A stretch of 64,000 nucleotides of DNA from Adenophora triphylla var. japonica (GCA_022495995.1 JAFEMH010001238.1:124001-188000), one strand, 5' to 3'; shown: positions 22,492-34,469, counted from the first letter of the stretch. Translations and numbers: made by a program. The notes: a model not told the origin generated them from the letters alone.

Positions 22492-24212
22492 TGTAAGTAC
22501 CCAAATCGGCTCATGCCTCCCGGTTAATTTTTCCGGCAATTTCGGTAAGTTTCCGGTAATTCCCGGACCTTCCTAGTGTTAGGAAATATTCCGGAGCTGT
22601 TCCAAATCATATATGGACTGAAAGGAAGCTTCCCAATTAAGAAACACGTTTTTCTTAATTTGGGAAAGCTTCTAGAATTTGCCACCTTGCATGTTTCTAG
22701 AAATCTTTGAGTCATGAGGATAATGTCGCACGGCTGCATTAGCTCAAGGTCTCTGGCCGCACGGCTTCATTGGCCTTATCCAGACTGCCTATAAATAGAG
22801 CCCTCCTCTACCCATTTTAATCATCAACAAAAAGCATAATACTCTCATAATAAGAAGAAGATCCTCCCAAGAGCTGCTGGAAGTCCAAGAAGGTGAAGAA
22901 GAAGGCCAAGAAGCTACCTCCCTCCTCCTTGAAGATCCCAAGATCAATTCCTCCTCCTAGCTCCGTCCAAAGAAGAAGAGGAAGCCATTGGTAACCTCGC
23001 ACGCCCTAAACTTGCATCCTAATTGCTTTATGTGATCCTAATTGCTCATTGCATTTCATATAATTGCTATTATCTTGTTTGGGACTTGGTAGATTAAAGA
23101 TCATATCTTTATACCCCCTTTCCCCCTTTGCATGCATTAGGCATCCTTTGCCATTAAAGATGTAATCTTTTGAATCAAAGGTGCATCCTTTGCACCTAAA
23201 AACCCTATTTTTACATAAAAATATCATCTTCATGCATCCTTTGCATATAAAAATCCAATCTTTATGATAAAAATGCATCCTTTGCATATGAAATCCTTTT
23301 TCAAGCATCCTTTACATTAAAGATCATATCTTTATCCCAAACTAGCATCCTATGCTTTTCAAAATGCAATCTTTATGCATCCTTTGCATATTTAAATCCC
23401 AATTTCTTCGTAAAAATGCATCATTTGCATAAAAATCATGTCTTTATGCATCCTTTGCAAATAAAGATCATTTCTTTAAATCAAATGCATCCTTTACAAC
23501 CCAAAAATGTCATCTTTTCACTTAAAATGTCATTTTTACATGCATTCTCCCATGTCCCCTTAGCAACCTTGGAACGGACCGGTGTAAAAGATCCTATCTT
23601 TACATCGTTCCTTCCATAAAGGTTTCATAATTTCTTTAGAAAGGGACAACCTTGAACCCTATATCTCCGATTATCACTTAAGATGAGTATGAAGCATCTA
23701 TATGAGCTCGACCGTCTTAAAGTGTAGGATTGATGGGATAAGGACCCTCCTTTTCTAAAGAACCTCATCTTTGACTATAAAGAGAGTCATTCTCTCGATC
23801 ATGCAAGTCCCGAGGTTAAAAATGCAATGATCACAAGTCCAAGATGAGGACGGGATCATAATCCCGAATACATAAAATCTAAGAAATCCCGAGCGACAAC
23901 CAATAAATGGTTTGTACGTCCGGAAGACGACTTGGGACATTCCCTCCCTTTATTTTCAAACACATGCACACAAGAAAGCACGCAAGCAAGCACGATTAAT
24001 GGGATCTTGGGAGACTTGCTCCGGCAAGGCACCTTGGGTGAACGACGATCCGTTCTTCCCAAGGGGTAACTTAACCTCCGAACCCATAAAACCTTTTTTT
24101 CAAAGTTTTGAGGTAATCAAAATGGCGTGGCGACTCCGTTTTTCAAATTAAACCGGATGTCTTCAAACTAGCGTGAATTTCCAATAAACAAAATTTGGGG
24201 CACACATTCACA
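22492..24212 (+). repeat. Element C 3' LTR
   Basis: 1,721 bp, same ends and internal features as the 5' LTR, including palindrome pair, TATA box, short-repeat array and TGGCGACTCCG (24128-24138). Preceded by GCCGAGGGCT, the likely polypurine tract. Confidence 0.9.
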
Positions 24213-24254
24213 GCTTGGTGAATCAGCGTTGTGAAGATATCATCGAGCTGATCT

Positions 24255-24675
24255 TTGTTGTTTATTTTACGTCGTAATTAAAAGAATTTTACGTCGTAAT
24301 AACAAAACTATAGGGAAAAGAGGTAATAAGGGGTAAGAGTAAGAATATTGTACAATTACTATTTTACGTCGCGATTATGATAATTTTATGTCGCAATGAC
24401 GAAAATTTTACGTCGCAATGACGATAATTTTACGTCGCAATGACGAGGAATGTTGCGTCTCATCGACTACGTCTCTCAACGACGATTTTACATCTCAACG
24501 CGAATTGGGTTTGGGTTTGAGTTTTATTTTACGTCTCAACGACGAATTAGGTTAGGGTTTTATTTTACGTCTCATCGACGATTTTACGTCTCAACAACGA
24601 ATTGGGTTTGAGTTTTATTTTACGTCTCAACGACGAATTGAGTTAGAGTTTTATTTTATGTCTCATCGACAATTG
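24255..24675. repeat. TTTTACGTC minisatellite inside element B
   Basis: Fifteen or so degenerate units of the type ATTTTACGTCKCAAYGACGA, 18-35 bp, with longer units carrying GAATTGGGTTTGAGT. It occupies the place where a copia gag should lie. Confidence 0.8.
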
Positions 24676-25229
24676 GGTTTATTTTTCAAAGGGAGATTGA
24701 GCAAAGAGCTCGAGTGTGGTGTTAGGTTGGGGCGGTCATTGAGGAAGCAATTTAGGATTATGATTTAGGAGATGTTGAAGAATGGGTCTTTGTGTAGGTT
24801 TTTGTTTATGGCTGAAAATGAGAATAAGTGAAAAATTTAAAAGATAAGAACTAAGATTAAATTTAAAAATTTAGAAAGATAGAAGAGATCGACCAATTTG
24901 AGAAAGAGAGTTAATTTGAGATAAATAATATGAGAAAATAATTTGAGAAAAGTATTAAAATTGGCAGAAAAAGAGAGTTAATAAGAAGAGAGAGAAGAAC
25001 ATTTAGGAAGTTAGGATAAAAATAAGAAGAAGAATAAATGCCTAGTGGTTTAGTGGTCGACCATGGGAAGATAGAAGGTTTAGTGGTTCGACCATGTGAG
25101 AAGGAATGTCGAAAGTCTGAGAAAAAGAAGATGGAAAGGGAAGGGGAAAAAACGATTGATAGAATGGCGGAAGCGAATGGTGGTAGGTTTGGCAAATAAG
25201 TCTCATTATGGATCTATACTCAGATATCA
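24676..25229. other. Element B interior remnant and degenerate primer site
   Basis: Purine-rich, non-coding. On the minus strand, TGATATCTGAG (25229-25219) directly next to the LTR resembles the copia primer-binding site TGGTATCAGAG of initiator-Met tRNA. Short minus-strand frames (24911-25230) show no retroviral motif. Confidence 0.5.
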
Positions 25230-25745
25230 TAATAGAATAAATGATGGTTAGACGAAGTCAATTCACACTTGAGACAAAGAGAATTGATATAAATAACTCA
25301 AGTTTTATTATTATTATTGTATAAATATATAAACAACCTAGAAATAACTAATTATGGAACTATATACTCCCTCCGTCCCAAACCTAGATGCCCATTTTGC
25401 CATTTTTGGGCGTTCCAAACTAACATACCCCTTTCCTAAAATGGCAAAGAATATTTACTATTTCCTCCACTCATTCTCTCTCATATTTTACTTTTATACT
25501 CACAACACCAATCAACTTTACTATTCCCTCCACTCATTCTCTCTCCTATTTTACTTTTATACTCACAACACTTTCTCCATTACCCACTTTCTTTAATTCT
25601 CGCGCCAAACAATAAACGGGTATCTAGGTTTGGGACAGAGGGAGTAATTACAAAAGGAGAAGGAATACTATTATAATAAGAAATTATAATAATAAGAACA
25701 ATAAGTAAACATAATATTTGATTGTGATTTGCTATATCTCTATCA
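25230..25745 (-). repeat. Element B 5' LTR with Stowaway insertion
   Basis: Matches 5408-5653 on both sides of a 278-bp MITE. Ends TAATAG and CTATCA on the plus strand. Confidence 0.75.
25367..25644. mobile_element. Stowaway-like MITE in element B LTR
   Basis: Begins CTCCCTCCGTCCC, ends GGGACAGAGGGAG, flanked by TA (25365-25366, 25645-25646). The rest of the LTR continues on both sides, confirming insertion. Confidence 0.9.
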
Positions 25746-25750
25746 GGAAC

Positions 25751-26073
25751 GATTTTCGAGATTGTAGAAGACGGTTACAACTAACGATGTGGGTATACAC
25801 ATATGTTGTTTGATCGAGGTCGCCTGAATGATTGAGGTCGACTTGACTTCGTGCTTTAACTGGGCAGAGAAAGTATAAGGGGTGGACTGTATATCGGACG
25901 AAGCTAGGTCGGGATCGAGAAAGGTCGGACAATAAGTTTGGTCGACTGGCCTTTTTGTTGGGCTAGCCCTGTTAAGATAACTTGGTGGGAATTTTTTGTT
26001 TTGATAAGCCTTTGGGCTTGCTTGGATACGGGGCCAGCCCGTTGAGCCTGGCCCATCACTTTTATTTCGTTCA
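25751..26073 (-). repeat. Element A 3' LTR, right fragment
   Basis: Continues the LTR broken at 5407, matching 61648-61757. The LTR end is placed at TTCGTTCA (26066-26073) because the next bases GTGGCCCCCAAC read on the minus strand as a G-rich polypurine tract followed by TGAACG. Confidence 0.7.
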
Positions 26074-26451
26074 GTGGCCCCCAACTTTATAACTTGAATT
26101 GTCGAGTAGTAGAAAAAAATTGATTGCAGATTTGAGGCGACGATCGAAGGTCGACTTGTAGGTTATAGGTCACATCTCGACATTTGAATTTTGGCGGTTG
26201 GATGAGATATATTCAATGCGCCGTGATATCCACAATAATGGTATGAATTCTGTTGATTGGACATTCGTCTTGGGAAACGGCATGTGATTTTAATTCGGCC
26301 CACGTTTTGACAATAATCCAACCATTTAACCAAATCTTTCCAATTCAGTTTCAGTTTTTAGGTTTAATAAGTTTCCTCTTCTTTTCCGCCATGGCTAGAA
26401 CCTTTGTTTTCAAGCTAGGGGTTAAATATATGTATAACTTAATAAACATTA

Positions 26452-27243
26452 GGGCAACTCCAACAATAGGTATCAAATGTAAAATTTGATACCCATGTTG
26501 AAGCACTAGCATCTTCAATAGAAAAACAATAGGTACCAAAATTTGGTGTGTTACTAAGTGATGTAGCAAATTTGCTACATTGTTTAGTATCACACCAAAT
26601 TTTGGTACTAATTATTAGAGATTTAAGAAATTGTTAAATATAATGCAAAATTATTTATCATGTTAAAAATAATTAATTATTTTGTTAAAAATATTATTTA
26701 CAAAATAAATAATTAAAAACATATTTATATTATATATGAGTTTTTATTTATTTAATTATTTATAAAATTATTATTTTAATTTGACAAATAACTAAATTAA
26801 AATATTGATCATATTTTAAAATTATTTATCATGTCAAAAATATTAATAAAGTTAATAACTATCAAAAAAATAATTTGATATCAAAATTTTGATACCTATG
26901 GTTGGGGATGGTCTTTTGATACCATATGAATAGTGTGTATATGTATCAAAATTTGATTTTAATACCTACTCCCTCCGTTCCATAAAACCTTACCCACTTT
27001 GCCATTTAGGGTGTCCCACTTTCCTAAAAAGAAAACTTTTTAATACTTCTTTATTCATGGGACCCACTTGTCATACTCACAATAACTATCCACTTACTAT
27101 TCTCTACCCCACTTTCTCTCTCCTACCCACTCACAATTTCTACTTTAATAACATTATTTCTTATTTTTCGCGCAAAACAGTAAATGGGTAACATAATATG
27201 GGACGGAGGGAGTATTAAATAAGGACCACCATTGGAGTTGCCC
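26452..27243. mobile_element. PIF/Harbinger (Tourist-like) MITE
   Basis: Begins GGGCAACTCCAAC and ends GGAGTTGCCC, flanked by TTA on both sides (26449-26451, 27244-27246). AT-rich, non-coding; 792 bp including a nested Stowaway. Confidence 0.85.
26969..27212. mobile_element. Stowaway-like MITE nested in PIF MITE
   Basis: Begins CTCCCTCCGTTCCATAA, ends ATATGGGACGGAGGGAG, flanked by TA (26967-26968, 27213-27214); 244 bp. Confidence 0.9.
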
Positions 27244-27452
27244 TTAGAATTTACAAAAGGTTGGAGGGACCTTGGAAGGAACTGAACTTAGACGAGTGTA
27301 TTACCATCTTAAAAAGGTGGAGTTTGTTTTTTGGTGAGATAGGTTTCTCATCGGGTGAGAGTATGGGGGACTTGGAGGTCGACGATTTTCGAATTATCCA
27401 CTTCCATTTCTTCAATAAACTGATCGACCATTTGATTATTTTCTACATCAAG

Positions 27453-27619
27453 CAGTGTTCTAAAAGACCCTGCCTAAGGGCGCCTAGGCCCCTCTCCAAC
27501 GCCTAGTTCTAAGCCCCGCCTAGGTCCCGACTAATTTCGACTAATCCCGACTAGTCCCCGCCTAGGCGCTAGGCCCGGCTCCGCCGCCTAGCATCCGCCT
27601 AGCGCTTTTTAGAACCTTG
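27453..27619. mobile_element. Short hAT-type MITE
   Basis: 167 bp, starts CAGTGTTCTAAAA and ends TTTTTAGAACCTTG, with an exact 8-bp target duplication ACATCAAG (27445-27452 and 27620-27627). The interior is dense in GCCTAGGCG words. Ends and 8-bp duplication fit hAT. Confidence 0.88.
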
Positions 27620-27749
27620 ACATCAAGTCCAACAAACCACCATTCCCACGTGATAGGATAGCTTTCCCAGGGGAATCAGGTCGTCCTTAGATAGCTCGGA
27701 TTCTTCATTTACTAGGTCTGACTCCCCTGTTTCTGTATCTTCTGTAGAA

Positions 27750-30358
27750 ATGGCGACCAACGACCAACATGCTGCGAGCTCTGCCACATCGAGCTTCTCC
27801 TCTGGCAGAATAGTGGACAAATTTAGCTCCACAGTTGCTGTTGGCCGCAATGAAAGGGGATATGTGGCCCCCAAACCATCATTTGGCAAGAAGAATGCTG
27901 AGTCCCGCATAAGGATTCTCCACGAGCATTTTGAAGTGTCCAGAGCCGATTTCCAGCTGTTCCACTTCACTGAAAGGCAAAGGAAGGTTCAGTCTTGGTC
28001 ATATTGAGCCCTTAGCACTACTAGGGTGGCCTTCTATTATGGCTAGTTCGAGGTCAGCTTGAGACTCCCCTTGGGCCCATTCATCTGCGAGTTACTAGAG
28101 TGCATGGCTACGGTCCCCATACAGCTCGGGGCTAATGCGGTCAGAGTGTTAGTGGCTTTTTCGATGGTGAGTAGGTTCGTCGGGTATGAGCCTTGTATGC
28201 ATCTATTTAGGAGGTTTTTTAAGGTTGTGACGAATGATAAGACTTGGGGGATCAGCACCCCGATGAAGGCTAAAGCCCCAAAGCATTTTGCTAACTTACC
28301 CGACAAGGTCTCGGGATGGAATAGCCACCTGATCTTGGTGGAGAGTAGGAAGGGATGGGAGTTCCCTTTGCCCAAGAAAGATTCTGAGCCGATGAAGGAG
28401 GATGAATATTGGGTCCCCGAGTGGAGTGAGGAACTCTACCACAGGCTGGCATTGGTTGCTCGTAAGAGCAAGATCAGTTGGGCCACTCTGGAGTCGAGCA
28501 AAGACTATTACATTCAGGCTGGGATGATGATGGTGGGGGGGGGAGGGAGATGGAGAGGTGGCCCCTTTGGTTTCAATAATAAGGAGCCATAGGTATCCCA
28601 ATTGGGTCATACATAAGAGGGAGATGTTTGCAACCTAATGCCACTATTGTAAGAGGTGGGCGGACCACTGCAAAAATCTATTCCACTATGGTGATTAAGT
28701 ACTTGAATTGTTCTCTTTTTTGCTCATATTCTTGCTCGTCATTTTTGTACTGAATTTCTTCTTTTGTCTTGTTTACTTATTACTGAAACCCAAGAAGCAC
28801 AGACGGAGAGAATTGTCGATCTAGGTGATAGTAGGAGGAGTAAAAAAGAGCATGGGAGAGTAGGAACAGACTGCTCTCAAAAGAAGGAGTGGGTATGATG
28901 CCTATTGATGGCACTGAGCTGGTGCAACCTGTTGAGCCGCATGTTCAAGTTGAGGCCCCCAGATCTGAAGGGAGACCAGCATGCAAGTGGATTAAGGTTC
29001 GGGCTCCGAGCGACCACTTGGGTCAACAGTGTAAGAGCCCCCACAAAATGTGGTTAACTTGGAGCCCGAGCTTCATGATCTCGATGATGCTGATGACGAT
29101 CTGCCCCTTAATCGGACTAGAAAAAGGTCCCGGGTTGAGGTGGTCTACGACCAGGCTGGCACATCTAGGCCAACAGACTCGACCTCCAACTTTCCCTCAG
29201 CCCAATCTCCCCCTACCAGGAGTACTGAAGAAGTGCAAGCCTTGGTAGAGAAGTTGAGTGATGTTCCTGCTCTCACTGGGGTTAATTCTTTGAGTCGCTA
29301 GTATCCCATGATGGGACTGGGACAGGTTATAGTGAGGCGAGCTGCTGATAGGGACTTGCTCATGGTCTTTAGTGAGGAGGGGCTCACCCAAGAGGAGTAC
29401 ATCGACCGATCTGGTCTCCTTACTTCCGAGGTAAAACTTAGAATCCTTTATTTACTTTTTCCATATATCTCAATCGTCATATTTTTTATCGCACTATTCT
29501 TGCCTTGCAGTCATTGGCTTTGGTCGAGCAGGCCAAGTGTAGCTGGAGAGCTGCTTTGGAGAAAGAGAAGATCGACTCTGTTAACTACTCGAGGAAAGCG
29601 AGGGAGGCTGCTAAGCTGAGGTAGAAGTTAAAAGATGCTGACTCCCAATGCCAGGCTCTCCAGATCGCTCATTTCAATGCGAAGAAAGAGAGGGATGAAG
29701 CCTATGCAGCTCTGAAGGTTTCTAAGGAGCAACTCACTCCTCTTTAAGCGCAAGTAGATTCCTGGGCTTCGACCAAGACGGCTCTGGAGAGGGAGGTCGC
29801 TCTAGCCAAGCAAGAAAAGGCCAAGCTGGAGGGACAGCTCGAGCAGCTGTCTGATCTGGTCCAAGACCGTAATAACTGAATAGCCAAGCTGGGTGAGGAC
29901 CATCAGACTGCTAGGCTCAATTGGGAGGAAGAGACCAAGACTAGGGAGAAGGCTGCTGTTGAGCGGTTCAAAGCCATTGATGAGTGTTACAATATCATAG
30001 TGTCTCGAGCTAGAGACTTCTACGTTGTTGGACGCTAACATTTGGCTTGTTGGACCATAGTGGATCCCTCTGTCGACATAAGTGTTGACAAGTTAGCTCA
30101 ATGGGCTTTCTAGGATCGCTATGATGAAGCAGCCCGCATCGGTCACTCCTTAGTTCCTTATAACACCAACGACCTTGCTGTCATCGCCAAGCAAGATGCG
30201 GAAGATGGGCTTGAGCCCTGGGTTGCCCCAGCCATCGAGCCAAGGAACTTTAATTCTGCCATTCAAGAGATCATAGAGGCTGATGAGGCTGAGGAAGAGA
30301 GGGAGGTCACCCAGGACCAAGTTTTTGAGGAAGCCGAGCAGCAACAGCAGTATGATTG
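27750..30358 (+). pseudogene. Element A antisense gene (PF04195-like), decayed
   Basis: Runs opposite to A's pol, between integrase and the 3' LTR. The N-terminal frame (27750-28007) starts MATNDQHAASS. After a stop, the frame from 28059 has LRLPLGPFICELLECM, then LFRRFFKV, and KVSGWNSHLILVE, matching the 'putative gypsy type transposon' family (PF04195) as I know it. Downstream are an acidic segment (DLDDADDDLP near 29075) and a long predicted coiled coil (about 29560-30050: ALEKEKIDS, REVALAKQEKAKLEGQLEQL). The gene ends with a glutamine-rich tail and TGA at 30356-30358. Several in-frame stops are present, and at least one intron is likely near 29432-29510. Such antisense additional ORFs are known in the Tat group; their function is not. 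Confidence 0.65.
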
Positions 30359-30583
30359 ATGTTCTCTTTTATTTTTTGTAACGAACAAGTACCAAGCACT
30401 TTTATGTTTTTGTTTGATCGCATTGCCTTGGGCCCGGTTTGGGTGGCATCTTTCTTTATAACTCTTTGTATTGTCTTGGTCTTGGCCTACTTTTGGGAGA
30501 CCAATTTTTTTATATGTTAGCTGACTTTATTCATTTTTCCTTGAACCAAGCATCTTTAATTTATATTCAAACTAGCATATGAA

Positions 30584-30926
30584 AGAGATCGACCAAGACT
30601 TTAGTCAGGTAAGTTTAAAGGGCGAGATTGACTAATGCTTTAGTCGAACCTGTTTAAGAACGAGATTAACTAAGATTTTAGTCGAATCTGTTTAAGAACG
30701 AGATTGACTAAGGTTTTAGTTGAATTTGTTTAAAAATGAGATTGACTAACGCTTTAGTCGAATATGTTTGAGAACTAGATTAACTAATGCTTTAGTCGAA
30801 TCTGTTTAAGAACGAGACTGACTAAGGCTTGAGTCGAATCTGTTTGAGAACTAGATTGACTAAGGCTTTAGTCGAATCTATTTAAGTTCGAGATCGACTT
30901 AGTTTCGGATCTGAATAAGTACATAG
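30584..30926. repeat. 38-bp tandem repeat with dyad
   Basis: Units at 30623, 30661, 30699, 30737, 30775, 30813, 30851 and 30889 are spaced exactly 38 bp apart. An earlier diverged unit begins near 30584. Each holds GACTAA-nnn-TTTAGTC, a short inverted repeat. The array lies between the antisense gene and integrase of A. Confidence 0.9.
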
Positions 30927-30997
30927 AAAACATAAAGTCATATCCAGATAAATTTAAAACTAATACTTAATCAAGTGACTTGCGTGTTATGGGTGCT

Positions 30998-32306
30998 TCA
31001 GATCGTTTCCTCCGGGGTTCCAATCATGTAGGTCCCTTCCTTGACTATCCTTGTAATGATATATGGACCTTCGCAATTTGGTGACAACTTGTTTTGCTCG
31101 GCCTTACGTCCTGTCACTTCGATTTTTCTCAAGACATAGTCCCCAATTTTGATCAACCTTTTCTTGACCCTTTTGTCGTGGCACCCCTTGATTTTCTGTT
31201 TGTAGTTAATTGAGCTGGGCCGTCATCCACATTTATTCAAGAAAGTCTAAGTCGATCAACCTATTGGAGTCATTCTGATTCTGATAAAATAGTGTGACCC
31301 TTGCTGTGGGAATCTGTAGCTCGGCTGGTGCCATGGCCTCCGACCCAATGGTAAGAGCAAATGGGGTTTCCCCAGTAGGCCCCCGGGTGGTTATGTGGAC
31401 TGCCCATAAAGCAAGGGGGAGTTCGTCTAACCATCTACCTGCTTGTTCGTCCAAGTTCTTGGTCAGAGCTGTCATAACCAACTTGTTGGCCACGTCTGGT
31501 TGCTCGTTACCTTGAGGGTAGGCGACTGAATACTACCAATGCTTAATGCCTAACCTGTTCATTTTTGTCTCGTTCATTTTTGTCTCGAAAGCTGTTGAAA
31601 ATTGTAGCCCGTTATCTGATACGATTGAATTTGACACCCCAAAACGACACTAAATGTAATCATGAATGAAGTTGATGGCGTTTTCCTCTATAATCTTGGC
31701 TAGTGTCTTTGCTTCGATTCACTTGGTGAAGTAGTCAATTGCCACGATTACGTACTTACAATTTCTACGGGTGGGTGGAAAGGGTCCGATTAAGTCTACT
31801 CCCCACATGTCAAACGGCCAAGTAGCAATCATATGAGTTTTCTCGGTGGTTAGTAGCTTGGGCAGATTGGTATACCTTTAGCATTTGACACATTTATGCA
31901 CGAACTCTCGAGCATCTTCCCTTAAGTGTGGCTAATAGTACCCCAAAGTAATTATCTTGTCAGCCAAGGTTCTGGCCCCCGGGTGTCCGCCACATATCCC
32001 ACTATTTACTTCGAACAAAAGGTTTTGGACTTCGTGAGGATGAACACATCTTAGGAGCGGTTTGATGAACGATCTTCAAAACAGAGCTTCTTCGTGTATG
32101 GTAAATCTAGGGGACTTCTTCTTGATCAGCTTAGCTCTTTGTTCGTCGTCTGGCAACTCGCTTGTCTCAATATAGGCCTTGATCTCGTCAATCCAGCACT
32201 TAGAATTTTTTATCAAGCATAGAACCTGCACTCTTTTGTATGTTGGTTGTTCTAAGTACGAGATTGATTGGCCATGCTGCTCCTCTGATGTGGCTAGTTT
32301 AGAAAG
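30998..32306 (-). pseudogene. Element A integrase
   Basis: Minus-strand remnants in order: a lead-in (SPRFTIHEEALF, 32118-32079), a zinc-finger part with HKCVKC, the core with WGVDLIGPFPP (first D), AIDYFTK then a stop in place of the usual Trp, SDNGLQF (second D), AYPQGNEQPDVANK, and the frame 31493-31233 (WLDELPLALWAVHITT). The C-terminus reads GTYMIGTPEETI before TGA (31000-30998). A 15-bp tandem duplication (GAGACAAAAATGAAC) lies near 31560-31590. The 5' end is cut by element D at GAAAG (32302-32306) and continues across it at 54388. Confidence 0.85.
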
Positions 32307-33109
32307 TATAGACACCCCATTCTGAACCAATAATTACATGATTACACTACTCTTCGTCTATCTTTTGTGTTTTGATGAAAGCATATTAGTTTCGTCATAT
32401 TTCGTTAAGTTTCTAACTAACTTTATTAGTTTTGGACCTAACTGACTAACGAAATAACTGAAGAGGACAGAATAGTCAATTAACTAGTTGTCCTGCGTGG
32501 GACATATGTGTCTCGCGCGAGACATCTCCTCTGCGGATTGTGCAGATTCACTTTCCTTCTCCATCTCAATCTCTTTTCTTGCTCCCTACTCTCCTAATAT
32601 GGGATTTACCTTATCTTGGACTCTCCTAGCACCTTCCTAAGAGTTTTATTCCTAAATAAAACTCTTCCAAATGAAGTCTTTGATTCCTTCCTTACTTAAT
32701 ACTCCTAACTAGGTGATCAAGTATTCTCCACCTATAAATACAAGGATCCTCCTTTATATTAGAGGGGGGAGGAGACACAAGAACCACGTTCTAAACCAAA
32801 ACTCCCTAAATATGTTTTTATCATCTTCCTACGAAGATCTCGAACCTCTGTCGAGGTTATTTATTAAAATCACTCAAGAACACAAGATAAACTCCTATAC
32901 TTTCATATTCTTCTTCTCAATCCCTCTAATTACTTTTAGAGTAGTGTAATCCCATCAAATCTGGGATCGGCCTAGAGCCTCTTCAAATCATGGAGATGGT
33001 CTCGAAGCAATCGATCCCATATTCCATTTAATCTAATTAAATGGATGTTTTTCTTCATTTCTTTCATAAAAGAGCTATTTATTTAAACCCCCCCTAAGCA
33101 AGACCGATC
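32307..33109 (+). repeat. Element D 5' LTR, left part
   Basis: Matches 53456-54233 of the 3' LTR. It carries TGTCCTGCGTGGGACA (32489-32504) and the perfect 16-bp palindrome TGTCTCGCGCGAGACA (32509-32524), and a TATA box CTATAAATAC (32732-32741). Ends at the copia target CGATC (33105-33109). Confidence 0.88.
32489..32524 (+). promoter_or_regulatory. Palindrome pair in element D U3
   Basis: Two 16-bp palindromes with starts exactly 20 bp apart, 208 bp before the TATA box. The same spacing occurs in both LTRs of F (44924/44944 and 51088/51108). Confidence 0.55.
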
Positions 33110-34469
33110 TGTTAGTGTTATGCCCTAGGCCTATGATTGATAGACTTATGTGTTGACATTATTTATTATTATATGAGATGTTTATCATTTGATTATTATA
33201 TGTTTTGTATATTTGTTTATAATAATCTCCGTCCCTAATTATTAAGAGAATAATTAGTATAATTGTCAATGGATAATCATACGATGATTATATGCATAGA
33301 GATGCACATTGAAATTATGGGTACTTGTTAGAGAACAACTGACTGGACTTGACCCGTATGAGATTTATGTCATGGTCAAATGTCATAATTAAATCTCATA
33401 TGGTCACTTCATTTAGTCCCTATACCTGAGATTATCATGACCTTACATATGATGAAAGTTATGTTTGATTTTAGTCAAACGGTATCTTAACACGATATCT
33501 ATAAAGGCTATCTTTGGCATGATCGGATTCATGATGGGAAGGATGATAAGTCAAGATGGAATTTATCCCTCGGAAGAGAGATGTTTTGCTTGGGCCCCTC
33601 GATGAGTGATAATGATGAAAGTGTATGGCCGTACCCCAATATGATTGGAATTATCATTATACTCAAGAATCGAGAAAGCATTGAATAAAGACAAGTTGAC
33701 GAGGACCATGACTTGTGTTCAATATAACATCGCGAGACAAAGGGAGAAATGAAAGTGCACCGTTGGAAACGTGAACTCTTATGTTACATTATTTAGGTAG
33801 ACATAATGGCTTGCTAGAGTCCGCTTATGTCTTATGAGGGTCGATATGATCGAACTCATTGCCAACATAATGTAATCCTATTGGGTCACACACAACTAGA
33901 ATGAATTGATTAAACCATTGGAAGAATGATTGAGAATACTCCTCACTGGGCTTGTTAGGCCGTGCGACAGAACAGGCCATGTGATGTGTCTGGTCGTGCG
34001 ACACAACAAGCCACTGAGGCGGTTTGACAGAATCCTTTCCTAATTTGATTAGGATTCATATTCTATACTAATGTATTATAAATATGAACGTCTGTCAACC
34101 CAAAAAGGTGAGCCAAAATTCTCAATAGAAATTCACAAACATATTCTCAACATTATTCCAAGGGTTTATAGGATCTAGCAATCTTCAAGAAACTGTTCTT
34201 GAATTCATTCAAAGGTGTGGATATCGAAAGAGGGTCTTCGCTCGTTTATCGATCAAGACCTAGAGTTCAAGCAAGTTGAAGAACGAAGTTTGTGATTTGA
34301 AATCACATAATCAAATCGTTCGATAGCTCAAGAACGGAAAGCGTTCAAAGGTTGGTAACATCTATCTCGTAGTTTTTAAGTTAATTATATAGAACGAATC
34401 CTAGGACTTCTTGGGTTTTATGTTATTTTATGCTTAATTCCGCTGCGCATGGACCCGTAAAACCCAACA
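33110..34469 (+). repeat. Element E 5' LTR
   Basis: 1,360 bp. TATA-like TATTATAAATA at 34074-34084, with CGTGCGACAG (33961-33970) and CGTGCGACAC (33995-34004) about 75-110 bp upstream. Confidence 0.95.

Larger units (their letters stand above)
5722..24212 (+). mobile_element. Element C: Ogre/Tat-type Ty3/gypsy retrotransposon
   Basis: Paired LTRs (5722-7449 and 22492-24212) both begin TGTAAGTACCC and end ACATTCACA. A primer-binding site follows the first LTR and a G-rich tract (GAGGG) precedes the second. The 4-bp flank CTTG is repeated (5718-5721 and 24214-24217; the fifth base differs). The interior carries, in order, degenerate gag, protease, a G-patch-like segment, reverse transcriptase, two RNase H domains, integrase, antisense genes, and tandem repeats before the 3' LTR. 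Every pol domain has frameshifts or stops, so the copy is dead. The LTRs remain very similar to each other. Confidence 0.9.
5408..25745 (-). mobile_element. Element B: copia-like LTR element remnant
   Basis: Short LTRs at 5408-5653 and 25230-25745 flank a gutted interior. Ends are TAATAG and CTATTA/CTATCA on the plus strand, so the minus-strand LTR begins TGATAGAGATATA, a common copia start. Next to the left LTR, GATCCCGCAAGATAG (5655-5669) reads on the minus strand as a purine tract followed by the LTR. Next to the right LTR is a degenerate initiator-Met tRNA binding site. The target duplication is GTAAC/GGAAC (5403-5407, 25746-25750). No pol is left. The interior now holds element C and a minisatellite. 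Confidence 0.7.

Noticed and set aside
24911..25230. Minus-strand frames of 62-94 codons next to the B primer site
   Set aside because: Position fits the start of a copia gag, but the sequence is low-complexity (Phe/Ser/Leu) and shows no gag motif.
25354..25596. 80-codon plus-strand frame
   Set aside because: Lies inside a Stowaway MITE and mirrors its terminal repeats.
27750..28592. DNA transposase gene
   Set aside because: The family name suggests a transposase, but there is no catalytic DDE pattern and the gene sits antisense inside a Tat retrotransposon.
30584..30926. CRISPR-like regular array
   Set aside because: Units are contiguous with no unique spacers, in a plant retrotransposon; it is an ordinary tandem repeat.
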